A stretch of 7,326 nt of DNA, taken from the NCBI GenBank assembly GCA_946611835.1, contig CAMOEE010000129.1, forward strand, positions 1 to 7,326, written 5' to 3'. This document shows, one piece after another, positions 1-5,481 of the stretch (the first letter of the stretch is position 1; every line of letters starts with the position of its first letter). The translations under genes were made by a program, and so were the position numbers. This stretch comes from an uncultured Treponema sp. GTDB taxonomy: Bacteria; Spirochaetota; Spirochaetia; Treponematales; Treponemataceae. Below the pieces are notes generated by a model that saw nothing but the letters and a program-made list of their open reading frames with translations, was not told where the DNA came from and did no database searches.

Positions 1-1172
1 TGCATGAAAGCCGTTCGCAAAATCCAGCGGCCCACAGAGACAATCATGCCGGTTCGCTCAAGAATCGGGATAAATTCGTCTGGATTGAGGACACCGTAGC
101 CCGGGCAAGTCCAGCGGATAAGGGCCTCGCAGCCAATTACATTGAGGACAGTTTTGTCTGCATCGAGGTAGAGATTCCTTGCATCGACCACAGGCTGATA
201 GTAAAGCTCAAAGCCGGCAAAATCGTTGCGGATTGAGTCACGGATTTTCTCCTGGAAATCAAGGTTCTTGAGATGCTTTGCATAATCGATGGCGTTGAAA
301 GTGACGAGCTGGTTGCGGCCATTGCGTTTTGCATTCTGGAGTGAATAGTTCACCTTTCGGAGAAGACCGTCGAGCTGGGAAGAGTCGTTCATAAAGGCAA
401 CCATGCCGCCCGAAACGGTAAAAATAATATCGTAGCCAAGGCCATGCTCAGCCTCTGCAATTTCCCGGCGCAGGTTCTCGTACATTTTTTGAGCCACGAG
501 GGCCGATTTTCCTGTAAGGTTCATGCAGACGAATTCATCACTGGAAAGCTTGTATGCTTTTGCGACTCCGGAACAGACTTTTCGGCAGCAGTCGCCCACC
601 TTTGAGACGATTACATCACCGGTCATAACGCCATACTGCTCGTTTATCGAGCCAAGATTGTCGATGTCGACTTTGAGAATAAAGCCGGAAACGCTCTGCC
701 TTTTAGTCCAGATTGAGCCAAAATCAATACGCATCTGAGACTCTGTGGCAAGCCCCGTAAGCAGGTCAGTCTTGTCTTCGTTAGTAACGATTGCAACCTC
801 ACCAACCATGATTTTTCTTTTTTCACTGTCATCGGGAAGGAGCCGGCCACGGCAGCGAATCCAGACCGGTTTACCATTTTTGTTAACCCAGCGGTAATCA
901 AGGTTATGCTCTGTTTTTTTGCCTGATTTGAGTAAATCCAAATCAGCACGCAAAGAAGCCTGATCCTCGTGATAGACAATCTTCATCAGCTCCTGCGTGG
1001 CATTTTCCAGTTTTTCTTCCGGGAAATTGAATATGTTTTTTGCAAATGGTGAGATAAAATATGTGTCTTTGTTGAGATCGAATACAAAGAGGAATGTATC
1101 CATGCAATAATTGAGAACATTTACGATGCCTTCAAGCTGTCTTACTTCCAGATTTTCCAAACCGTAGCTCAT
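1..1172 (-). CDS. PAS-GGDEF(degenerate)-EAL protein, probable cyclic di-GMP phosphodiesterase, C-terminus cut by window edge
   Basis: The reading frame starts at ATG 1172-1170, preceded by GGTGA seven bases upstream, and runs open to the window edge, giving 390 complete residues. Residues about 20-130 look like a PAS sensor domain, with a conserved-type stretch around NKNGKPVWIRCRG (98-110). Residues about 135-292 form a GGDEF domain: DLLTGL (136-141), VDIDNL (168-173) and AKRNGRN (281-287) are recognisable. The catalytic signature is SSDEF (210-214) instead of GGDEF, and the usual GH before the second GD is GV, so cyclase activity is unlikely. An EAL domain starts near 305, with YYQPVVD (324-330), GCEALIRW (347-354) and PDEFIPILERTG (364-375); Glu349 is the expected metal ligand. 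The remaining EAL catalytic residues lie outside the window. No membrane segment or signal peptide is visible, so it is probably cytoplasmic. Most likely it hydrolyses cyclic di-GMP, with the decayed GGDEF serving as a regulatory domain. A pure cyclic di-GMP sensor is possible. Confidence 0.9.
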   Translation of the reverse strand, partial: MSYGLENLEVRQLEGIVNVLNYCMDTFLFVFDLNKDTYFISPFAKNIFNFPEEKLENATQELMKIVYHEDQASLRADLDLLKSGKKTEHNLDYRWVNKNGKPVWIRCRGRLLPDDSEKRKIMVGEVAIVTNEDKTDLLTGLATESQMRIDFGSIWTKRQSVSGFILKVDIDNLGSINEQYGVMTGDVIVSKVGDCCRKVCSGVAKAYKLSSDEFVCMNLTGKSALVAQKMYENLRREIAEAEHGLGYDIIFTVSGGMVAFMNDSSQLDGLLRKVNYSLQNAKRNGRNQLVTFNAIDYAKHLKNLDFQEKIRDSIRNDFAGFELYYQPVVDARNLYLDADKTVLNVIGCEALIRWTCPGYGVLNPDEFIPILERTGMIVSVGRWILRTAFM

Positions 1173-1212
1173 ATTTCAATCACCAAGCAAACACTTATAA
1201 AAAATATAACAC

Positions 1213-1245
1213 AATAAAAAAAAATTTCCATTGTTTTTTTTTATT
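1213..1245. repeat. A/T-only inverted repeat with 9-base homopolymer runs
   Basis: AATAAAAAAAAA (1213-1224) and TTTTTTTTTATT (1234-1245) are perfect 12-base complements around a 9-base loop. A further run of seven T followed by seven A occupies 1244-1257. It lies in the 147-base gap upstream of the PAS-GGDEF-EAL gene, inside its probable 5' leader. With only A:T pairs the hairpin is weak. It is too far from a G/C-rich stem to be called an intrinsic terminator. Confidence 0.6.
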
Positions 1246-1277
1246 TTTTTAAAAAAATTGCAGCACAAGACTTAGAC

Positions 1278-1306
1278 ATTATACAAATTAGAGTTTTTTA
1301 AGTATT
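1278..1306 (-). promoter_or_regulatory. Possible promoter of the PAS-GGDEF-EAL gene
   Basis: On the minus strand a perfect TATAAT lies at 1283-1278, but the hexamer 17 bases upstream (AATACT) is a poor -35 box. Upstream A-runs could act as an UP-like element. Transcription would start near 1271 and give a leader of about 100 bases containing the A/T inverted repeat. Read-through from apbE is an alternative source of transcript. Confidence 0.35.
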
Positions 1307-1319
1307 TTTTAACAATCTC

Positions 1320-2360
1320 TTAATCAGAGGCAGACTGCCAGTCTTCATAAAGGACAGTGTACTTGTAGGGGAATTTTTTCGAGAAAAAGACATTGTGATT
1401 TCTCTGGATAAAGACAGCCTCGATTTTAAAGCCGAAATTCTCCCGGAGGGAAGGAAGAATCTCCATGGACTCCTTGCGGCCAAGCACAAAGAAAGCCGTC
1501 GTAAGCGCATCAGCAAGCATAGAATTTTCAGAGATGACAGAAACTGAATACAACTCATTGTTTACAGGATAACCGTCAGCCGGTGAAAGAATATGATGAT
1601 AAAGCTTTTCCTTTGACTTGAAGTAACGCTCATAAGTTCCGCTCGTGACTACTGAAATCTCAGGCAGGGAAAGCTTGATGAGGGGGGCCATGTCAGGATG
1701 TTCAGGATTTTTGATTCCCACATTCCAGAGACCAGACTTCTTTTTTTTGCCGTAGACATAGACATTTCCGCCCAAATCGATTACGGCACGGCGAACCTTG
1801 TATTTCTTGCATATTTTTACGATTTCGTCGGCCGCAAAACCTTTGGCTATTCCACCCAAATCAATCTTCATCCCTTTTTTGGCGAAACGAACCGTTTTAT
1901 CTTTTGAATTGAGAATAATGTTTTTATAACCAACAAGCGGAAGAATTGCGTCAATCTCAGACTGTTCTGCCACATGGGGAGTGTCGGAAGTTATGCGCCA
2001 CAGGGAAACCAAAGGCTCAACACTGATGTCAAATGCCCCGTTTGTAAGGGAAGAGACTTTCTGAGACATCTCAAGAACAGAAAAAACATCGTCGCAAACT
2101 TCGACCGGCCTCTCATCAGCAAAAGAGTTAATCCTGTACAAATCAGACTGGGGCTGGTCAATGCTGAATACATCGTCAATCTGCCTGAGGCGCTGGAAAA
2201 TTTCATCATAGCAGGCTTCTTTGCCAGACTCATAAAGATTGACAAAACAAACTGTTCCGAGCAGACGCTCATAACGAGGGTCAGGCACGGAACAGGAGGC
2301 CAGCAAAAAAAGCATGAAAGCGAGAAAAAATGAAAAAAGAGCCTTTAAGGTTATTTTCAC
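1320..2360 (-). CDS. apbE: FAD:protein FMN transferase (ApbE family), lipoprotein
   Basis: This is a 346-residue protein of usual ApbE length. The family transfers FMN from FAD to a Ser/Thr of extracytoplasmic redox proteins such as NqrB, NqrC or RnfG; the treponemal homologue is also known as an FAD pyrophosphatase. Residues 1-23 are a lipoprotein signal with lipobox LASC (Cys23), so it should be anchored outside the cytoplasmic membrane. Family motifs follow in order: LLGTVCFVNLY (33-43), KIDLGGIAKGFAAD (165-178), IDLGGN (194-199), HHILSPADGYP (255-265) and ADALTTAF (283-290). Asp284 and Thr288 fit the metal-binding positions. Asp68 stands where many FAD-binding homologues have Tyr. The start is GTG: an in-frame TAA lies two codons upstream and the next ATG is inside the signal peptide. 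No Shine-Dalgarno sequence precedes it. No flavinylation motif is visible in the complete neighbouring proteins, so its target is encoded elsewhere. Confidence 0.95.
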   Translation of the reverse strand: MKITLKALFSFFLAFMLFLLASCSVPDPRYERLLGTVCFVNLYESGKEACYDEIFQRLRQIDDVFSIDQPQSDLYRINSFADERPVEVCDDVFSVLEMSQKVSSLTNGAFDISVEPLVSLWRITSDTPHVAEQSEIDAILPLVGYKNIILNSKDKTVRFAKKGMKIDLGGIAKGFAADEIVKICKKYKVRRAVIDLGGNVYVYGKKKKSGLWNVGIKNPEHPDMAPLIKLSLPEISVVTSGTYERYFKSKEKLYHHILSPADGYPVNNELYSVSVISENSMLADALTTAFFVLGRKESMEILPSLRENFGFKIEAVFIQRNHNVFFSKKFPYKYTVLYEDWQSASD

Positions 2361-2369
2361 GATAGTTTA

Positions 2370-2398
2370 AATATACAAGGCTTTTCTTATAAAAGCAA
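2370..2398 (-). promoter_or_regulatory. Probable apbE promoter giving a nearly leaderless mRNA
   Basis: On the minus strand TTGCTT (2398-2393) and TATATT (2375-2370) are separated by exactly 17 bases. The -10 box ends nine bases before the GTG start of apbE, so transcription should begin at or within about three bases of the start codon. This fits the absence of any Shine-Dalgarno sequence there. The -35 overlaps a six-base inverted repeat (2380-2385/2391-2396). Confidence 0.5.
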
Positions 2399-2427
2399 GA
2401 GAAATATTAAAATAACCCTAAGAAATT

Positions 2428-2865
2428 TTATTTTACAACTCCCTTCACAAGAATAATGTTTCCATAGAGGCGGGCTTCTCCTGTCTGGATTACGGCATAT
2501 GAATCCCTAGCCCACTGATAGAAATCATCCCGGGATACGAAGCCTGTTTTTTTGTCCGGGTAAGTGTCACTGACGATTTTTGAAAAAACAGACCAAAGCT
2601 CCGGCTCAGCCATTCCAGCGGCCTTGTCCTTTGGATCCATATCCATAAGACGGGCGGCATAGTCAGCAACATGATCGAGCGGGAAAAGGGGAATAACAGC
2701 CTTGAGAAGGTCATCGGCATTTACTCCCGGGAACTGCAGGACCCGTTTTCCGTTTGTGGCGGCAGGAAAATTAGCGTCAACAATGGCAATTTTGTCTCCG
2801 TGCCCCATGTCGCATAAGATTTTGAGCAAATCGCCCGTAAGAAGTTTACTAATTGAATTCAGCAT
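2428..2865 (-). CDS. fucU: FucU/RbsD-family sugar mutarotase (L-fucose mutarotase-like)
   Basis: This family interconverts the anomers of free sugars in the cytoplasm; FucU acts on L-fucose and RbsD on D-ribose. The 145-residue length is typical of FucU (about 140). The N-terminal pattern LLKILCDMGHGDKIAIVDA (13-31) and the C-terminal TGEARLYGNIILVKGV (128-143) are much closer to FucU than to RbsD. His22, Asp30, Tyr134 and Asn136 correspond to active-site positions of the family. The start is secure: GGAGG ends five bases before ATG 2865. It heads the leftward genes and shares the 2866-3039 control region with the rightward transporter operon. That suggests, but does not prove, that it acts on the same substrate. 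The gap to apbE is 67 bases with a separate candidate promoter. Fucose specificity is not established by the sequence, because family members differ in sugar preference. Confidence 0.9.
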   Translation of the reverse strand: MLNSISKLLTGDLLKILCDMGHGDKIAIVDANFPAATNGKRVLQFPGVNADDLLKAVIPLFPLDHVADYAARLMDMDPKDKAAGMAEPELWSVFSKIVSDTYPDKKTGFVSRDDFYQWARDSYAVIQTGEARLYGNIILVKGVVK

Positions 2866-2893
2866 ATGAACCTCCAGATTTTTATACTAGCAG

Positions 2894-2921
2894 ATTATAT
2901 CTTTTTCTTTCAAAAATACAA
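2894..2921 (-). promoter_or_regulatory. Promoter of the fucU-like gene
   Basis: On the minus strand TTGTAT (2921-2916) and a perfect TATAAT (2899-2894) are spaced by 16 bases. Transcription would start near 2887 and give a leader of about 20 bases carrying the GGAGG site at 2875-2871. Its -35 box abuts the palindrome cluster at 2921-2947. Confidence 0.6.
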
Positions 2922-2947
2922 GAATTTTGCATAATTCTGTCAGAATT
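2921..2947. promoter_or_regulatory. Palindrome cluster (AGAATT half-sites) between divergent -35 boxes
   Basis: Two overlapping palindromes share one half-site. AGAATT (2921-2926) and AATTCT (2933-2938) are six bases apart, and 16 of the 18 bases at 2921-2938 are symmetric. AATTCTG (2933-2939), one T, then CAGAATT (2941-2947) is a perfect 7+7 palindrome. The cluster touches the leftward -35 at one end and stops three bases before the rightward TTGACA at the other. It is well placed for a regulator acting on both promoters, perhaps the IclR-family protein encoded at 3513-4274; which protein binds is inference. Confidence 0.5.
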
Positions 2948-2950
2948 TAT

Positions 2951-2978
2951 TTGACATTTGTTGGAACTGTGATATTCT
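2951..2978 (+). promoter_or_regulatory. Promoter of the transporter operon
   Basis: A perfect TTGACA at 2951-2956 is followed after 16 bases by TATTCT (2973-2978), which matches the -10 consensus at four of six positions. Transcription would start near 2985, about 55 bases before the first gene. The weak -10 and the operator immediately downstream suit a regulated promoter. Confidence 0.6.
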
Positions 2979-2990
2979 TGATTTATGAAA

Positions 2991-3015
2991 CGATGTTCTG
3001 TATTTTAGAACACCG
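2991..3015. promoter_or_regulatory. Near-perfect operator palindrome TGTTCT-N7-AGAACA
   Basis: TGTTCT (2994-2999) and AGAACA (3007-3012) are perfect inverted arms around a seven-base spacer. The flanks CG (2991-2992) and CG (3014-3015) are also complementary, with one mismatch between them and the core arms. The centre falls near +18 of the predicted transcript, where a bound repressor would block transcription. The IclR-family regulator in the same operon is the obvious candidate, which would make the operon self-regulating; this is inference. Confidence 0.6.
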
Positions 3016-3039
3016 TTCAAAAAAAGTTAGGGTACGCTT

Positions 3040-3498
3040 ATGATTATAGCACAATTCGAAGATTTGCATAGATACGACTCACTCAACCCCCTTTTCAAAA
3101 AAGCCTTTGACTGGATTTTAAGCACTGATTTTTCTTCTCTTGAAATCGGCAGGGTCGAGCTCCATGGAAAGGATTTGTTCGCCAACGTTCAGGAGTACGA
3201 AACCCGCTCAATCGAAGAAAGCTTTTTCGAAGCCCACCGAAACTATATCGACATTCAGCTTCTGGCCTGTGGCAGCGAAAAAATCGGCTGGAATCATGTA
3301 AAAAACCTTTCCGAGCTTGAGCCCTACAATCCCGAAAACGACTTTCACAAACTTTCAGGTCTCGCAGCGGAGACGGTCACAATCGGCGGAAAAAGACTCT
3401 GTATTTTATTTCCGGAAGATGCCCACGAGCCATGCCTCAACGCAATCGAGGGCAAAAAAGAAAAAGTCAGAAAAATCTGCATGAAGGTAAAAATCTAA
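3040..3498 (+). CDS. YhcH/YjgK/YiaL-family protein (DUF386), probable sugar anomerase
   Basis: This is a cytoplasmic cupin-like protein of 152 residues, the usual length for the family. Members include YhcH/NanQ, reported as an N-acetylneuraminate anomerase, and YiaL from the 2,3-diketo-L-gulonate gene cluster. The diagnostic pieces are FFEAHRNYIDIQLLACGSEKI (62-82) and ILFPEDAHEPC (122-132). Glu64, His66 and His129 are the likely metal or substrate ligands. The start ATG follows AGGG by seven bases. It is the first gene of the rightward operon, and 14 bases separate it from the IclR-family gene. Its place beside a TRAP transporter and regulator matches known carbohydrate uptake loci and suggests it handles the imported sugar or sugar acid. 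The exact substrate is unknown. Family assignment is firm, the anomerase role is likely. Confidence 0.9.
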   Translation: MIIAQFEDLHRYDSLNPLFKKAFDWILSTDFSSLEIGRVELHGKDLFANVQEYETRSIEESFFEAHRNYIDIQLLACGSEKIGWNHVKNLSELEPYNPENDFHKLSGLAAETVTIGGKRLCILFPEDAHEPCLNAIEGKKEKVRKICMKVKI

Positions 3499-3512
3499 GA
3501 TTCGGGGCTGCT

Positions 3513-4274
3513 ATGGAAAACGAAGGCAAAGTAAAATCACTTCAGAAAGCTCTCAAAGTTCTCGAATGTTTTACCCCAAAAACAAAGGAATTGGGCGTAT
3601 CAGAAATCGCCAGGATGCTCGACCTCAACAAAAGCAATGTTCACAATATCCTTTCAACCCTCGAAGAATGTGGTTATGTCAAACAGAATAAATCTTCCGA
3701 AAAATACAGTCTCGACTTCAAGATGGTAGAATTTTCCTACACAGTCATGGCGAATTATCCATACACAAACCTTATAGTGCCGGTCTTAAAAGATCTGGCA
3801 AGTGACTTAAATGTAATCGTCTATTTTGGGATTCCCCACGGAGACAGAGTTCTCTACCTTTTTTCTGCCTACCCCAAAAGCTACGGAAAAAACATTCCTT
3901 ACCGTTCAATTCTCGGCGAAACGGCTCCTTATTACTGCACTTCAATTGGAAAGGCCCTTCTCTGCGCAATGAGCGATGATGAGATAAAGAGCCACTTAAT
4001 AGAAGAAAAAATCAAATACACCGAAAACACCCTCGTCGACAACGATGCGATTATCGAAGACCTGTCAAAATCAAGGGAGCGGGGATACGCAATCGATGAG
4101 ATTGAGCATGAAAATGGCGTTAGGTGCGTCGGTGTGCCGGTTACGGACAGAAATGATTGTCTGATAGGGGCAATCAGCGCTTCCGGGCCAGTTTCCGTAA
4201 TTACGGAAAACGATGTGGAAAGCATAAGTCTCAAATTAATGACCGCTGCTTTCGAGATTAAATCAAGGCTTTAG
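3513..4274 (+). CDS. IclR-family transcriptional regulator
   Basis: This is a 253-residue regulator of standard IclR length. Residues 5-60 form the winged helix-turn-helix, with recognition region VSEIARMLDLNKSNVHNILS (29-48). Residues about 80-253 form the effector-binding domain, marked by TSIGKALLCAMSDDEI (143-158), the stretch GYAIDEIEHENGVRCVGVPV (191-210), and IGAISASGP (218-226). ATG 3513 is chosen because it gives the standard N-terminus and has GGGG five bases upstream. An in-frame ATG at 3432 would add 27 Lys/Arg-rich residues and lie inside the preceding gene, so it is rejected. The gene sits between the anomerase-like gene and the TRAP genes, and very probably controls this operon through the palindromes at 2921-2947 or 2991-3015 in response to the transported compound. 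The same family regulates the E. coli yiaKLMNO genes (YiaJ). Whether it represses or activates is not visible. Confidence 0.93.
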   Translation: MENEGKVKSLQKALKVLECFTPKTKELGVSEIARMLDLNKSNVHNILSTLEECGYVKQNKSSEKYSLDFKMVEFSYTVMANYPYTNLIVPVLKDLASDLNVIVYFGIPHGDRVLYLFSAYPKSYGKNIPYRSILGETAPYYCTSIGKALLCAMSDDEIKSHLIEEKIKYTENTLVDNDAIIEDLSKSRERGYAIDEIEHENGVRCVGVPVTDRNDCLIGAISASGPVSVITENDVESISLKLMTAAFEIKSRL

Positions 4275-4332
4275 GCTGAGACATTCGGCTTAACATAAAT
4301 TTTTTTCATAAACAAAATTCAGGAGGATAGTT

Positions 4333-5334
4333 ATGAAAAAACTTCTTGCTGCGTCAATGTGCGCACTTCTTTCTATGGGTCTTCTTCTTTCTTGCAACGG
4401 AAAAGGTGAGAAGAAAGTCAATCTTATCTATTCCGTAAACGCTGTTCCTGGGGACGCTCATTATGACGCAATGATGAAATTCAAGGAAGTCGTAGAAGCT
4501 GAGTCTAAAGGCAACATCACCGTTGAGACCTATCACTCAGGCTCCCTCTTCAAACAGGATCAGGAAGTCGCTGCCGTAAAATCTGGAAAAGCAGACATCG
4601 TTTACCTCTCAGCTTCCTGGCTCACAGACGGCTCACCATGGATTGGAATGTTCACAGCAGGCTATGTCTTCAAAAGCTATGACGACATGACAAAAATCTT
4701 GAACGGCGAAATCGGTAAAGAAGTATTCGGCCGGGTCGTAAAAGAGCAGGGAATTCGCCCGCTGGCCTCATACTACCTCGGAACACGCCAGGTCAACCTG
4801 CGTGAAGACAAACCGGTACGCACTCCGGCAGACTTGAAAGGCGTTAACCTTCGTATGCCAAACTCTGAGGCTTGGGTAACACTTGGAAAAGCTATGGGCG
4901 CAAACCCGACACCACTGGCATTCTCTGAGCTTTACATGGCTTTGCAGACAGGAACAGTTGACGGACAGGAAAACCCGCTCCCGACAGACCGAAGCGCAAA
5001 ATTCTATGAGGTCACAAAATCAATCAGCCTTACAAACCACCTCGTAGACTCAGTATGGCCATGTATCAACGAAGCAAAATGGCAGTCACTCTCTGATCAC
5101 CAGAAAGCAATCATCATGAAGGGTATCGAAGCAGGCCGCCAGACTTGCGACGAGAAGAACCTCAAGACAGAAGCTGAAATCATCGACTTCTTCAAGGGAC
5201 AGGGTCTCAAAGTTTACGAGGCTGACACAAAAGCCTTCGCAGAGTCAGTTCTCCCAGCCTACCTCAACAACAAGAACATCACAGGCAAGTGGGATATGGC
5301 ACTCTATGACAAAGTTCAGGCAGCGCTTAAATAA
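4333..5334 (+). CDS. dctP: TRAP transporter substrate-binding lipoprotein (DctP family)
   Basis: This is a 333-residue binding protein of typical DctP length. The signal peptide ends in lipobox LLSC (Cys21), so it should be tethered to the outer face of the membrane instead of floating in the periplasm. It captures the substrate for the Q/M subunits encoded downstream. Family landmarks are GTRQVNL (150-156), the helix region starting NLRMPNSEAW (172-181), NPTPLAFSELYMALQTGTVD (191-210) and GQENPL (211-216). Arg174 is the conserved arginine that binds the substrate carboxylate. Arg152 and Asn214 line up with further ligand-contacting residues of sialic-acid SiaP proteins, so an organic acid, plausibly a sugar acid, is expected. 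AGGAGG lies six bases before ATG 4333, a very strong site. The gene is rich in C-ending codons, as in highly expressed genes. It is 58 bases downstream of the regulator and followed by a large hairpin. Family certain, substrate not. Confidence 0.95.
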   Translation: MKKLLAASMCALLSMGLLLSCNGKGEKKVNLIYSVNAVPGDAHYDAMMKFKEVVEAESKGNITVETYHSGSLFKQDQEVAAVKSGKADIVYLSASWLTDGSPWIGMFTAGYVFKSYDDMTKILNGEIGKEVFGRVVKEQGIRPLASYYLGTRQVNLREDKPVRTPADLKGVNLRMPNSEAWVTLGKAMGANPTPLAFSELYMALQTGTVDGQENPLPTDRSAKFYEVTKSISLTNHLVDSVWPCINEAKWQSLSDHQKAIIMKGIEAGRQTCDEKNLKTEAEIIDFFKGQGLKVYEADTKAFAESVLPAYLNNKNITGKWDMALYDKVQAALK

Positions 5335-5347
5335 GCGTGCTTCTTAA

Positions 5348-5442
5348 CAAGTTACGGGCGGGTCCCAGCTACGAGAAAAAGCAAGGAAACTCCCCTTGCG
5401 GGGGCCCCCCTTGCTTTTTCTCTGCGTTCCACCCGTAACTTG
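5348..5442 (+). terminator. Nested stem-loop with embedded T-tract, probable leaky terminator or attenuator
   Basis: An outer perfect 11-base stem (CAAGTTACGGG 5348-5358 with 5432-5442) encloses a perfect 14-base inner stem (5373-5386 with 5409-5422). The apical loop holds a small CCCC/GGGG hairpin (5392-5395/5400-5403). The core GCAAGG (5381-5386)/CCTTGC (5409-5414) is followed by five T (5415-5419) and preceded by an A-run, the form of an intrinsic terminator. It lies between the binding-protein gene and the membrane-subunit genes, which show no promoter of their own. A likely role is partial termination or 3'-end protection that gives more binding protein than permease. Confidence 0.75.
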
Positions 5443-5481
5443 CCAGTCACTCACTTCTATTTCCATATATAGGAGGCTTTT

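Noticed and set aside
644..979. Minus-strand open frame of 111 codons overlapping the PAS-GGDEF-EAL gene
   Set aside because: It is an out-of-frame shadow of a gene whose own frame shows clear domain motifs.
1201..1319. Intrinsic terminator downstream of apbE
   Set aside because: There is no G/C-rich stem; the only inverted repeat is pure A/T and lies more than 70 bases past the stop codon.
1974..2333. Plus-strand open frame of 119 codons inside apbE
   Set aside because: It lies fully antisense to a well-supported ApbE gene, has no ribosome site and no recognisable domain.
2380..2396. GCTTTT-CTTAT-AAAAGC inverted repeat as a terminator for the fucU-like gene
   Set aside because: The stem is only six pairs, mostly A:T, with no T-tract after it on the minus strand, and it overlaps a plausible -35 box.
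3432..3512. Longer N-terminus for the IclR-family regulator from ATG 3432
   Set aside because: It would lie within the coding sequence of the preceding gene in another frame, add a Lys/Arg-rich extension not seen in the family, and ignores the normal start at 3513.
4290..4318. Possible internal promoter TTAACA-N17-CAAAAT before the binding-protein gene
   Set aside because: The -10 match is weak, and the predicted start would fall on the AGGAGG ribosome site, destroying the leader. A/T-rich DNA gives such matches by chance.
5443..5470. Promoter for the membrane-subunit genes after the hairpin
   Set aside because: Only a TATATA-like stretch just before the ribosome site is present, with no -35 box and no room for a leader.
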